57,361 bases of DNA from an uncultured Bacteroidota bacterium (lineage in GTDB: Bacteria; Bacteroidota; Bacteroidia; Chitinophagales; Chitinophagaceae): positions 1 to 57,361 of the forward strand of contig CAIVEW010000067.1 of assembly GCA_903905065.1 (NCBI GenBank), given 5' to 3'. The position numbers and the translations under genes are program-made. The notes beneath the pieces are model-generated. The model did no database searches. It saw only the letters and a list, made by a program, of their open reading frames with translations, and had not been told where the DNA came from. Positions 45,093 to 53,422 of the stretch are shown one piece after another. The stretch's first letter is position 1, and every line of letters begins with the position of its first letter.

Positions 45093-46373
45093 CTAATTCG
45101 TCTTCATGTTTTTTATAATTTCCAGCGCAAACTCGCTGGTTTTCAGCAAAGTAGCGTCATGCATGAGGTTATAAAAGTCTATGGTTACCCGTTTGCGCAT
45201 GATGGTTATCGCCAATGCATCTTCTATACATCTTGCAGCCTCATGCCAACCCATATATTCCAGCATCATTACGCCACTAAGTAATAGCGACGATGGATTC
45301 ATGGTATTGGTGTTGGCAAAGCGCGGCGCGGTACCGTGTGTGGCTTCAAATACGGCATGGCCGGTGATGTAGTTGATATTTGCACCCGGGGCTATTCCTA
45401 TGCCCCCCACCGAGGCCGCGGCGGCATCTGATATATAGTCGCCGTTCAGGTTAAGTGTGGCTACAACCGAATAATCCTTTGGGGAAATAAGCAGTTGTTG
45501 CAAAAAATTATCCGCTATCACATCTTTTATGATGAGCTTTCCTTGCGCTTCCGCTTTCTTCAGGCGTGCATTTGCTGCATCTTCGCCCTGCGTTTTTTTC
45601 GCATTCTCCCACTGCCCCCAGGTATACACCTGGTCGCCAAATTCCCGCTCCGCAAGCTCATAACCCCATATTTTAAAGGCACCTTCGGTATACTTCATGA
45701 TGTTACCCTTATGCACAATCGTTACCGAGGGTAATTTCTGCTCCAGGGCGTATTTTATTGCCGCCCGTATCAGTCTTTCAGATCCTTCTTTTGATACTGG
45801 CTTTATCCCAAATGCAGACGATTCAGGAAATCGTATTTTCTTTTGTACACCTAATTCATCGGTAAGAAACCTAAGTAATTTTTTTGCCTCGGGGCTGTCG
45901 TAGGCGAATTCAATACCGGCATATATGTCTTCCGTATTCTCCCGGAAGATCACCATGTTCATATTTTCCGGGTGCACCACTGGCGAAGGCACTCCTTTGT
46001 ACCATTTCACTGGGCGAAGGCAAACATAGAGGTCCAGTTCCTGCCGCATCGCTACATTGAGCGACCTTATCCCGCCGCCCACAGGTGTTGTAAGCGGGCC
46101 CTTTATCGAAACCAGGTATTCTCGCGCAGCATCTAGTGTTTCTGCTGGTAACCACTCCCCTGTTTTATTAAATGCCTTTTCTCCGGCCAGTATTTCTTTC
46201 CACTCTATTTTTCGTTTCCCGCCATAAACCTGGGCAACTGCAGCGTCCAGAACCTGCTTGCTGGCGCTCCATACATCTGGCCCTATGCCGTCTCCTTCTA
46301 TAAACGGTATTATCGGCTGTTCGGGCACATTCAGCGATCCATCGCTGCCCATTGTTATCTTCTGTTGGCTCAT
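45093..46373 (-). CDS. icd: NADP-dependent isocitrate dehydrogenase
   Basis: A 426-residue enzyme of the TCA cycle converting isocitrate to 2-oxoglutarate. [14 protein letters not shown] opens the fold. [20 protein letters not shown] contains the substrate-binding serine and arginines, [12 protein letters not shown] follows, and [21 protein letters not shown] is the cofactor and metal region near the C-terminus. Length and motifs match the E. coli-type homodimer. Transcribed on the minus strand ahead of deoC. A TATCTTCG at about 46402-46409 could be its -7 element. Confidence 0.96.
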   Translation of the reverse strand: MSQQKITMGSDGSLNVPEQPIIPFIEGDGIGPDVWSASKQVLDAAVAQVYGGKRKIEWKEILAGEKAFNKTGEWLPAETLDAAREYLVSIKGPLTTPVGGGIRSLNVAMRQELDLYVCLRPVKWYKGVPSPVVHPENMNMVIFRENTEDIYAGIEFAYDSPEAKKLLRFLTDELGVQKKIRFPESSAFGIKPVSKEGSERLIRAAIKYALEQKLPSVTIVHKGNIMKYTEGAFKIWGYELAEREFGDQVYTWGQWENAKKTQGEDAANARLKKAEAQGKLIIKDVIADNFLQQLLISPKDYSVVATLNLNGDYISDAAAASVGGIGIAPGANINYITGHAVFEATHGTAPRFANTNTMNPSSLLLSGVMMLEYMGWHEAARCIEDALAITIMRKRVTIDFYNLMHDATLLKTSEFALEIIKNMKTN

Positions 46374-46576
46374 GCTGATCTTCTTTCGATGTGCGAAGAT
46401 AACAATAGAAAATAAACCTTATACACCTGTTTAGCCGGTGAGCTTCTTTCTACCCCGTGTTACCGCAGTATCACCCCATATGGCATTATTTTTGTGCCCC
46501 CTTGTAAAATAGCGTATGATATAAGTTGCACAATTGATTGTTTCTTGTAGATTTACAAAAAAATATAACTTATGGT

Positions 46577-46900
46577 ATGAAAAGGTCAACGATCATAAGA
46601 ATTTACTGTCGTGTTTTTTTTCTGCTCATGCTGGTTCTTGGCAGTTTTTGTGCTTCCGCACAGCAGACGCAAGGACCAAATTCAACACCGGCCAATGATT
46701 CTATTCAACTGGCTGGTACTGATACCTTGCCGGAATCTGCCTATGAACTGAAGGTGCCAGCACATAGCACCACATTTTATACAACGCACATGGCGGCTAT
46801 CCTGTTCACTATTCTTATTATCCTAATGGCGTTTGTCAGCTACCGTTACTGGAATGATAACCGGGTAAAGAGGAATGTAACCGATAACGCAGAATCCTGA
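46577..46900 (+). CDS. small membrane protein with signal sequence, unknown function
   Basis: A 107-residue protein. The N-terminus is basic and hydrophobic and ends SFCASAQQ, like a cleaved signal peptide. A 50-residue polar segment follows, then one membrane helix (about HMAAILFTILIILMAFVSY) and a short basic tail, giving a type I topology. I recognise no family. The ORF can extend to TTG 46538, but ATG 46577 gives a proper signal peptide. It is divergent from icd and convergent with the MlaF-type ATPase gene. Confidence 0.65.
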   Translation: MKRSTIIRIYCRVFFLLMLVLGSFCASAQQTQGPNSTPANDSIQLAGTDTLPESAYELKVPAHSTTFYTTHMAAILFTILIILMAFVSYRYWNDNRVKRNVTDNAES

Positions 46901-46975
46901 ATATTGCGAGTTGAATTAGATGAAGTTCTGCCATTATTACCCCTTAACCTTTTGCCCTTTTAACCTATCTACCTT

Positions 46976-47761
46976 TTACTTCTTTATCCCACCGCCATTA
47001 GCCTGCATCATGGTCATTTCCTTTGCCTTGGTAAGAAACTCTGAGGCGAATATGAATTTATTCAGCTTCTCGTCATTGCTGAATATGATCTCTTTATTCG
47101 ATCCTTCCCACTGCTTTTTACCCTGGTAGAGGTACACTATATGGTCGCCGCTCTCCATCACAGTATTCATGTCGTGAGTGTTGATCACGGTAGTGATATT
47201 GTATTCTGTCGTTATTTCTTTTACTAGTTTGTCTATCACCAGCGAGGTCTGTGGGTCCAGGCCGGAATTAGGTTCGTCGCAAAAAAGATACTTCGGGTTT
47301 TGCACTATAGCCCGCGCCAGTGCCACACGCTTCTTCATACCACCGCTTATCTCTGCCGGGAATTTTTTATTTGCATCCTTCAGGTTCACACGGTCCAGCA
47401 CTTCATTCACTCTTTTCAGTTTCTCGGCTACGCTCATATGGGTAAACATATCCAGCGGGAACATCACGTTAGCTTCCACGGTCTTACTGTCAAACAGCGC
47501 ACCACCCTGAAACAGCATGCCTATCTGCTTGCGAAGCTCTTTTAGCTCCTTTTCCCTCATTTTGGTAATATCCCTTCCTTCATACAATATCTCCCCGGAA
47601 TCGGGCGCGAATAAACCGATCAGCACCTTCATAAACACCGTCTTGCCACTGCCGCTGGTGCCTATGATCAGGCTCGTCTTGCCCGGCTCCATCTTCGCAG
47701 ATACGCCTTGCAACACTACCTTCCCGTCAAAACTTTTCTTTACGTCCCTAACTTCGATCAT
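46976..47761 (-). CDS. ABC transporter ATPase, MlaF-like
   Basis: A 261-residue ABC ATPase. Walker A is GTSGSGKT, the signature is EISGGMKKRVALARAI and Walker B is YLFCDEPNSGLDP, followed by NTHDMN with the switch histidine. The SGGMKKR variant and MLFQGGALFDSKTVEANV are typical of the MlaF/Ttg2A group, which powers phospholipid transport between membranes (family knowledge). No MlaE-type permease or MlaD-type substrate protein gene is next to it. GTG 47767 would add two residues; ATG 47761 is preferred. It follows the carboxyltransferase gene on the same strand across a repeat-filled 122-bp spacer. Confidence 0.9.
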   Translation of the reverse strand: MIEVRDVKKSFDGKVVLQGVSAKMEPGKTSLIIGTSGSGKTVFMKVLIGLFAPDSGEILYEGRDITKMREKELKELRKQIGMLFQGGALFDSKTVEANVMFPLDMFTHMSVAEKLKRVNEVLDRVNLKDANKKFPAEISGGMKKRVALARAIVQNPKYLFCDEPNSGLDPQTSLVIDKLVKEITTEYNITTVINTHDMNTVMESGDHIVYLYQGKKQWEGSNKEIIFSNDEKLNKFIFASEFLTKAKEMTMMQANGGGIKK

Positions 47762-47766
47762 ACGCA

Positions 47767-47883
47767 CCCCAAACCCCCAAAGGGGCTTCTCTTATTTGAT
47801 TACACTATACTAAACACCAAATGATTCCTCCTTACCCCTGAACTACCAAATGAGGGGAAGCCCCCCTTTAGGGGGTTGGGGGT
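47767..47883. repeat. inverted pair of CCCC/GGGG REP-like repeats
   Basis: The left copy (about 47766-47790) reads as GAAGCCCCTTTGGGGG on the minus strand; the right copy (about 47858-47883) reads GAAGCCCCCCTTTAGGGGG on the plus strand, followed by TTGGGGG. Each has its own hairpin, and the two face each other across about 65 bp, so they could form one long stem. The right copy touches the carboxyltransferase stop codon. Confidence 0.65.
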
Positions 47884-49512
47884 TTACACCTGGAACACGC
47901 CCATCTTAAATTCTTTATTCACCTGCGCATGATTTGCTGCATTTATCCCCTCGCTGATCACAGACCTTGTCTCGGCAGGGTCTATGATCTCATCTACCCA
48001 AAGCCGCGCCGCTGCATAGTAAGAGGAGGTCTGGCTGTCGTACCGGTCTATTATCTCCTTCAGCATAGCCGCTTCTTTCTCCGGTTCTATCACCTCTCCC
48101 TTTGCCTTCAGAGATGCTACCTGTATCTGCAGCAATGTTTTCGCCGCCTGCTCTCCGCCCATCACCGCTATTTTGGCATTTGGCCATGCATAGATGAAAC
48201 GCGGGTCATAGGCCTTGCCGCACATGGCGTAATTGCCTGCGCCATAAGAGTTACCTATGATTATTGTGATCTTCGGCACGACGGAATTGGCTACCGCATT
48301 TACCAGCTTGGCGCCGTCTTTTATTATTCCGGAATGCTCACTGCGGCTGCCCACCATAAAACCGGTCACATCCTGCAGGAACACCAGCGGTATTTTCTTT
48401 TGGTTGCAGTTCATAATGAAGCGCGCTGCTTTATCCGCACTATCGTTGTAGATCACGCCGCCCAGTTGCATTTCCCCTTTTCCGCTCTTCACTATTTTGC
48501 GCTGGTTGGCTACAATGCCCACTGCCCAGCCATCCACACGGGCATAGCCACATACTATGGTCTTTCCGTAATCTTCCTTAAACTGGTCGAACGCTGAATT
48601 ATCAACGATACACTTTATCACGTCCACCACATCATACTGCTTGCTGTTCTGCGGTGATACTATGCCATATATCTCATTTGCCTCTTTTGCTGGTGCAACT
48701 GATTTTATACGGTCATAGCCCATGCGTGGCTGCTCGCCTACCTTCTCCATAATGCGGCGCACTTGGTCCAGGCACTCCTGCTCGGTATCAAATTTATAGT
48801 CTGCGATGCCGCTTATTTCGGTATGCGTTTTCGCGCCGCCCAGTGTCTGTATATCTACATCTTCACCAATGGCCGCTTTCACCAGGTAAGGCCCTGCCAG
48901 GAAGATAGATCCATTACCTTCCACCATCAGTGTCTCGTCACTCATTATAGGCAGGTATGCGCCACCGGCTACACAACTGCCCATTACGGCTGCTATCTGG
49001 GTGATCCCCATAGCGCTCATCTGTGCATTGTTGCGGAATATGCGGCCAAAGTGTTCTTTGTCCGGGAATATCTCGTCTTGCATAGGAAGGTATACTCCTG
49101 CACTGTCCACTATGTATATAACCGGCAGGTGGTTCTCCATAGCGATCTCCTGCATACGCAAGTTTTTCTTGCCTGTGATCGGAAACCACGCACCAGCCTT
49201 TACTGTATTATCGTTGGCTACTATCATGCATTGGCGGCCATGTATATAGCCCAGCCCTGCAACGGTACCGCCCGCCGGGCAGCCGCCGTGCTCTTTGTAC
49301 ATATCATACCCTGCAAATGCACCAAGCTCTGTAAACGAGCTGCCCTTATCGGTGAGATAAGCAATACGCTCCCGAGGAGACATCTTACCTTTCTCCCGCG
49401 CCTTGTCCATCGCCTTTTTTCCACCGCCCTGGCTAATTACGCCGTGGCGCTGTTTCATCTGGCTTACAGCCAGCCGCATTGCGTCATCATTTTTGTTGAA
49501 TTCCAGGCTCAT
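47884..49512 (-). CDS. acyl-CoA carboxylase carboxyltransferase subunit (MccB-like)
   Basis: A 542-residue crotonase-fold carboxyltransferase that transfers CO2 from biotin to an acyl-CoA. DSAGVYLPMQDEIFPDKEHF and GRIFRNNAQMSAMGITQIA follow the methylcrotonyl-CoA carboxylase beta pattern rather than the SAGARIQE of propionyl-CoA carboxylases. GSCVAGGAYLP is the first oxyanion-hole region, and GNSYGAGNYAMCGKAYDP the second half. It may act in leucine breakdown, but the substrate is not certain. No biotin carboxylase or carrier gene is adjacent. A TATTTTTG element lies 20 bp upstream. Confidence 0.9.
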   Translation of the reverse strand: MSLEFNKNDDAMRLAVSQMKQRHGVISQGGGKKAMDKAREKGKMSPRERIAYLTDKGSSFTELGAFAGYDMYKEHGGCPAGGTVAGLGYIHGRQCMIVANDNTVKAGAWFPITGKKNLRMQEIAMENHLPVIYIVDSAGVYLPMQDEIFPDKEHFGRIFRNNAQMSAMGITQIAAVMGSCVAGGAYLPIMSDETLMVEGNGSIFLAGPYLVKAAIGEDVDIQTLGGAKTHTEISGIADYKFDTEQECLDQVRRIMEKVGEQPRMGYDRIKSVAPAKEANEIYGIVSPQNSKQYDVVDVIKCIVDNSAFDQFKEDYGKTIVCGYARVDGWAVGIVANQRKIVKSGKGEMQLGGVIYNDSADKAARFIMNCNQKKIPLVFLQDVTGFMVGSRSEHSGIIKDGAKLVNAVANSVVPKITIIIGNSYGAGNYAMCGKAYDPRFIYAWPNAKIAVMGGEQAAKTLLQIQVASLKAKGEVIEPEKEAAMLKEIIDRYDSQTSSYYAAARLWVDEIIDPAETRSVISEGINAANHAQVNKEFKMGVFQV

Positions 49513-49531
49513 TCCGCTTTTAATTTGAGTG

Positions 49532-49539
49532 CAAAAATA
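49532..49539 (-). promoter_or_regulatory. -7 promoter element of the carboxyltransferase gene
   Basis: On the minus strand TATTTTTG fits TAnnTTTG, 19 bp before the ATG at 49512. A TTTA at a 21-bp spacing could serve as a weak -33. Confidence 0.45.
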
Positions 49540-49631
49540 GTTGTATAAATTGAGAGGTGGTAAATTATGTATTATTTCCCATTAAAACAGCAAGCCGCCA
49601 GCTAACAATACTCTTGACTTTATTCTATCTA

Positions 49632-49663
49632 GTTTAGACTTTAGACTCCCCACCCTATCTTTG
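49632..49663 (+). promoter_or_regulatory. promoter of pth, probably giving a leaderless transcript
   Basis: TATCTTTG (49656-49663) is a consensus -7 element with a TTTA (about 49633-49636) 19-20 bp upstream. Only 4 bp separate it from the ATG at 49668, so transcription should begin at or next to the start codon. Confidence 0.6.
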
Positions 49664-49667
49664 TCAC

Positions 49668-50228
49668 ATGAAATTCCTGATCGTCGGGCTAGGCAATATA
49701 GGCACGGAATACGATTCCACCCGTCACAACATCGGCTTTGAAGTGGCCGATACCTTTGTGATCAAGAACGGCGGCAGCTATGCCCTCGACCGGCACGCTT
49801 TTGTGTCGGAAGTAAAATGGAAGGGCAAAACCTTCATTGTCATAAAGCCCACCACCTATATGAACCTTAGTGGCAAAGCCCTGAAATACTGGATGGACAA
49901 GGAGAAAATAGCGCTGGAAAATGTACTGGTGATCGTAGACGATCTCGCATTGCCGCTCGGTACACTGCGCCTGCGTGCCTCTGGCAGCGATGCCGGCCAC
50001 AACGGCCTTAAAAACATCAACCTCGTCCTCACCACCGACAAATACCCCCGCTTGCGCTTCGGCATAGGCAACGACTACCCCAAAGGCCGCCAGGTCGACT
50101 TCGTCCTCGGCAAATGGAAACCCACTGAAATACCACTCGTAAAAGACATGCTGCTAAAAAGCGTGGATGCCATAGAGTGTTTTGCCACGCAGGGCATAGG
50201 CAAGGCAATGACGGAGTTTAATAAGTGA
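49668..50228 (+). CDS. pth: peptidyl-tRNA hydrolase
   Basis: A 186-residue bacterial Pth that releases tRNA from prematurely dropped peptidyl-tRNA. FLIVGLGNIGTEYDSTRHNIGF contains the catalytic histidine (about H20), KPTTYMNLSGKAL the second conserved region, and VIVDDLALPLGTLRLRA and SDAGHNGLKNI complete the signature. Length is standard. It appears monocistronic; the next genes are on the opposite strand, with stops 1 bp apart. Confidence 0.96.
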   Translation: MKFLIVGLGNIGTEYDSTRHNIGFEVADTFVIKNGGSYALDRHAFVSEVKWKGKTFIVIKPTTYMNLSGKALKYWMDKEKIALENVLVIVDDLALPLGTLRLRASGSDAGHNGLKNINLVLTTDKYPRLRFGIGNDYPKGRQVDFVLGKWKPTEIPLVKDMLLKSVDAIECFATQGIGKAMTEFNK

Positions 50229-50229
50229 G

Positions 50230-50586
50230 CTACTGATACCGCCTTTGCCTGATATTCTGCTCTTCTATGACGGTGAAATTGTCCTCGAGTGAAATTAATT
50301 TCTCCGTCAGCATTTTTAGTAGGAACTCACCCGCAAAACCGGGCAAAACTCCTTTGTAACGAAAAAAAATAACCGTTGGTGGGCTTGCCATACCGTACTT
50401 AAAGATGAGTTCTCCGTAATCTTTATCAAATGTCAAGATCGTGCGATGCGTCTCCCTAGCAATTTCTACCACTGCCTTATCGGTGATGCCCGGCATTTCT
50501 TCCGCAATACTCTTTACGTCAAAACCAATTGCTCGTAATATCCGGATACTTGGATTTGGGAAATTTTCGTTTGCTAGAAATTGCAT
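50230..50586 (-). CDS. DUF5615 PIN-like protein, probable toxin of a TA pair
   Basis: A 118-residue protein of the DUF5615 PIN-like group: it begins MQFLANENFPNPSIRILR, with an acidic residue replacing the usual LADEN motif; the middle has ARETHRTILTFDKDYGELIF with the conserved TxDxDF/Y-type acid cluster. PIN-fold nucleases use such acids to bind metal and cleave RNA; toxicity here is inferred. The longer ORF start at 50631 was rejected because ATG 50586 overlaps the upstream DUF433 stop by one base (TAATG), as in coupled toxin-antitoxin pairs. Confidence 0.85.
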   Translation of the reverse strand: MQFLANENFPNPSIRILRAIGFDVKSIAEEMPGITDKAVVEIARETHRTILTFDKDYGELIFKYGMASPPTVIFFRYKGVLPGFAGEFLLKMLTEKLISLEDNFTVIEEQNIRQRRYQ

Positions 50587-50822
50587 TAAGCAGATTTTGA
50601 CAATGGAAAAAATAATTCCTGCTGAACGCACTCTTTGAGATAAGAAAAAATAGCTTGCAGATGGGCTTGCGATATTTGCGGATAGCTCTCAAATATCATG
50701 TCCTCTGTCCAGCCGGTTGACAACAACTCCAGAATTAACTCTATAGAGATTCGTGTCCCCTTTAATGTGGGTTTCCCAAGTAATATATCCTTATCAGATA
50801 CAATAAAATTTTCCCATCCCAT
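50586..50822 (-). CDS. DUF433 protein, probable antitoxin of a TA pair
   Basis: A 78-residue DUF433 (VapB45-like helix-turn-helix) protein: FIVSDKDILLGKPTLKGTRI is the family's opening, ISIELILELLSTGWTEDMI and YPQISQAHLQAIFSYLKE make up the helical DNA-binding part. DUF433 proteins are commonly paired with DUF5615 nucleases, as here. A 34-bp perfect palindrome 37 bp upstream is a possible autoregulatory operator, though it may instead terminate pruA transcription. Confidence 0.87.
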   Translation of the reverse strand: MGWENFIVSDKDILLGKPTLKGTRISIELILELLSTGWTEDMIFESYPQISQAHLQAIFSYLKECVQQELFFPLSKSA

Positions 50823-50858
50823 ATACTAAAGTTATTAAAAATCAGAACGCTATTAATA

Positions 50859-50892
50859 AGGATTGCCAACTTTTTAAAAAGTTGGCAATCCT
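50859..50892. promoter_or_regulatory. 34-bp perfect palindrome between pruA and the DUF433 gene
   Basis: AGGATTGCCAACTTTTT is followed directly by its exact reverse complement AAAAAGTTGGCAATCCT. As RNA it would form a GATTGCCAAC stem with an A/U-rich tip, a terminator-like structure for pruA; as DNA it could be an operator of the TA pair, whose start lies 37 bp away. Confidence 0.7.
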
Positions 50893-50956
50893 CTTGTATT
50901 ACTTTCATCGCAAACAGCCCAACGAATATTCTCTGTCGAGCACAAATTCACAAGCG

Positions 50957-50998
50957 AAGCCCCTCCTGCCTGCCGGCAGGCAGGTCAGGGGTTTGGGG
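50957..50998. repeat. REP-like repeat with the 20-bp palindrome, copy 2
   Basis: GAAGCCCCT, then the palindrome CCTGCCTGCCGGCAGGCAGG (50965-50984), then AGGGGTTTGGGG directly abutting the pruA stop codon. The flanks match the GAAGCCCC...GGGG repeats at 47767-47883, and the core matches 43471-43490. Confidence 0.75.
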
Positions 50999-52633
50999 TT
51001 AATCTGCCTGGTGAAACGCATACCTATAGTCCGTTGGCGGCACATAAGTTTCCTTAATGGTCCTTGCGCTCAGCCAGCGATATAAGTTAAGTATTGATCC
51101 CGCCTTATCATTAGTTCCCGATGCCCGCGCACCGCCAAATGGTTGCTGGCCTACAACCGCGCCTGTCGGCTTGTCGTTGATATAAAAATTGCCCGCACTG
51201 TTCACCAATGCTTTAGTAAGATATTCTATCGCGTGACGGTCCTGCGCAAATATGGCCCCGGTAAGTGCATAAGGAGATGTATTGTCGAGCACCTCCAGTG
51301 TCTGTATCCATTGGTCGGCTTCATACACATAGATCGTAAGCACCGGGCCAAATATCTCTTCGCACATAGTTACATAAGATGGGTCTGTAGTCTCTATGAT
51401 CGTAGGCTCTACAAACCATCCTTTCGAGCTGTCGCATTTGCCGCCGCAGAGTATTTTCGCCGCGCCATTGCTGTTTTTCACATTATCTATATACTTCGAG
51501 ATGCTTGCGAACGATTTGTCGTCTATCACTGCGTTGATGAAGTTGGTAAAATCATCTACCACACCCATTTTCATGGTCTTGAGTTCCGCTACGAGCTTCG
51601 TCTTTATTTCGTCCGCAAGGTTTGCCGGAAGGTAAGCCCTCGATGCCGCAGAGCATTTCTGGCCCTGGTACTCAAACGCGCCCCGTGCCAGGCCAGCCAC
51701 CACTGCATCCACATGTGCAGATGGATGGACAAACACAAAGTCTTTACCTCCTGTCTCCCCAACTATTCTCGGGTAAGATTTATACCTCGCAATATTGTTA
51801 CCTATGCTTTTCCACATGCTTTGAAATACGCCTGTAGATCCGGTAAAATGCACTCCGGCAAAATAAGGATGTGCGTAACATATTTCTCCAACCACCGGGC
51901 CTGATGGATAGATAAGGTTGATAACTCCGGCCGGCAAACCAGCCTCTATCAATATTTCCATGAACACGCTTGCAGAATACACTTGTGTATTGGCTGGCTT
52001 CCATACCACCACATTGCCGCACATTGCAGGTGCAGTGGGCAAGTTACCGCCTATCGCCGAGAAGTTGAACGGCGTCACGGCCAGCACAAACCCTTCAAGC
52101 GGCCTGTATTCCATGCGGTTGTCCATGCCTTGCGGCGATAGTGGCTGCTGTTTATATATCTGGCTAAGAAAATGCACATTGAATCGTAGAAAATCTATCA
52201 GTTCGCACGCACTGTCTATCTCTGCCTGGTAGGCGTTCTTACTTTGCCCCAGCATAGTTGCAGCGTTCATCCTGAAACGGTATTTCGTGGCAAGCAATTC
52301 CGCAGCCTTCATAAAAATGGATGCACGGTGTTCCCAGCTTGTTGCCGACCAGGTTTCATGCGCCGTCATCGCCGCATCTATAGCATCATGCACCTGCTGC
52401 TCGTCAGACGCATGAAAATGCCCCAATAAATGTGCGGTTTCGTGTGGTGGGCGTATTTCTTTCTTATTACCGCTGCGCACTTCCTTACCACCTATGTAAG
52501 CAGGAATATCGCGTTGCTGCGCCTTCATTTCTGCTATTGCCTTTTGCAGCGCTTTCCGCTCGTGGCTTCCGGGCGCATAGCTTAATACGGTTTCGTTTTT
52601 GGGTTCTGCGAAATCAAAATACGCGTTGTTCAT
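50999..52633 (-). CDS. pruA: L-glutamate gamma-semialdehyde (1-pyrroline-5-carboxylate) dehydrogenase
   Basis: A 544-residue aldehyde dehydrogenase for the second step of proline breakdown, oxidising glutamate semialdehyde to glutamate with NAD. The cofactor region is VVWKPANTQVY and FTGSTGVFQ, the general base glutamate is in IVGETGGKDF, and the catalytic cysteine is in GQKCSAASRAYLP. MEYRPLEGFVLAVTPFNFSAIGG and PFGGARASGTNDKAG are typical of the monofunctional P5CDH group. Its pathway partner, proline dehydrogenase, is at 10128-11294. A TACCTTTG element lies upstream. Confidence 0.96.
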   Translation of the reverse strand: MNNAYFDFAEPKNETVLSYAPGSHERKALQKAIAEMKAQQRDIPAYIGGKEVRSGNKKEIRPPHETAHLLGHFHASDEQQVHDAIDAAMTAHETWSATSWEHRASIFMKAAELLATKYRFRMNAATMLGQSKNAYQAEIDSACELIDFLRFNVHFLSQIYKQQPLSPQGMDNRMEYRPLEGFVLAVTPFNFSAIGGNLPTAPAMCGNVVVWKPANTQVYSASVFMEILIEAGLPAGVINLIYPSGPVVGEICYAHPYFAGVHFTGSTGVFQSMWKSIGNNIARYKSYPRIVGETGGKDFVFVHPSAHVDAVVAGLARGAFEYQGQKCSAASRAYLPANLADEIKTKLVAELKTMKMGVVDDFTNFINAVIDDKSFASISKYIDNVKNSNGAAKILCGGKCDSSKGWFVEPTIIETTDPSYVTMCEEIFGPVLTIYVYEADQWIQTLEVLDNTSPYALTGAIFAQDRHAIEYLTKALVNSAGNFYINDKPTGAVVGQQPFGGARASGTNDKAGSILNLYRWLSARTIKETYVPPTDYRYAFHQAD

Positions 52634-52699
52634 TTTTATAAAATTTGTAGCCGGATGGCTTAGTTTGATAATTATTATCCCGAGCTATCAGGAGGAGTG

Positions 52700-52707
52700 C
52701 AAAGGTA
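52700..52707 (-). promoter_or_regulatory. -7 promoter element of pruA
   Basis: On the minus strand TACCTTTG, preceded by a TTTCG 19 bp upstream, fits the Bacteroidota consensus. It is 66 bp before the ATG. The TACCTTTGCA core is identical to that of the proline dehydrogenase gene. Confidence 0.5.
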
Positions 52708-52751
52708 GCTTTTTACATTTATCAGGCGAAAAATAGCCGCATCAGGCGAAT

Positions 52752-53414
52752 TTATAGCTTCACGATCCCGTGTTTTATTGCGAAAAGCACCAGGCCCGTT
52801 TTAGACTTAAGATCCAGTTTCCGGAACAGGGATTCACGGTACCCATCTATCGTTCTGAGGGAAACCTGCATTTTCAAGGCTATCTGGTCATACTTATATT
52901 CTTCTTTGTCACACACCAGCATCAGGAAGGTCACTTCCCGCTCATTCAGCTTGCTTAGCAAATGCGAGGGCCTTGCAGCATCATTAGGTGCTACATTCTT
53001 CAGCAGCGCATTGTGCGACAGTTCACTGTGGTAATAGCCAGAGGTCATAATATCATTGATAGCCTTTCGCATTTCGTCCTCGGTACAGCTTTTCCGCAGG
53101 AAGCCCCTCACGCCCATCCTATACAAATCGATGACCGTCTTTTCATCTTCATCCAGGGTCAGTATCAGCACTCTCAGGTGTGGCTTGAACTTCCCTATCC
53201 ACTGTGTGGTTTCCCTTCCATCCATTTCCGGCATGTTCAGATCCATTATTACTATATCCGGATCTGCCGTATGATAGGAGTTCAAAACGAAATCTTTGCC
53301 ATTATCATACTGGGCCGTCACTTTATAATCTCCCAGCACTTCGATCAACGACTTTAAACCATGCCGAACAATGGTATGGTCATCAACAAGTGCTATCGAA
53401 ACTGTTTTACTCAT
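52752..53414 (-). CDS. NarL/LuxR-type response regulator
   Basis: A 220-residue two-component regulator. The receiver domain starts VSIALVDDHTIVRHGL, with the phosphorylated aspartate at about D58 in IVIMDLNMPEMDG and the conserved lysine in RKSCTEDE. The LuxR-type helix-turn-helix is in the last ~65 residues (LNEREVTFLMLVCDKEEY, MQVSLRTIDGYRESLFRKL). It starts 8 bp after the histidine kinase gene, so the two are a pair and last in a three-gene operon. Confidence 0.94.
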   Translation of the reverse strand: MSKTVSIALVDDHTIVRHGLKSLIEVLGDYKVTAQYDNGKDFVLNSYHTADPDIVIMDLNMPEMDGRETTQWIGKFKPHLRVLILTLDEDEKTVIDLYRMGVRGFLRKSCTEDEMRKAINDIMTSGYYHSELSHNALLKNVAPNDAARPSHLLSKLNEREVTFLMLVCDKEEYKYDQIALKMQVSLRTIDGYRESLFRKLDLKSKTGLVLFAIKHGIVKL

Positions 53415-53422
53415 TTTCCTAT

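Noticed and set aside
47767-47883. Complete insertion sequence
   Set aside because: The inverted repeats enclose only about 65 bp with no transposase ORF.
48763-49548. 261-codon plus-strand ORF
   Set aside because: Antisense to the MccB-like carboxyltransferase, which has conserved motifs along its length.
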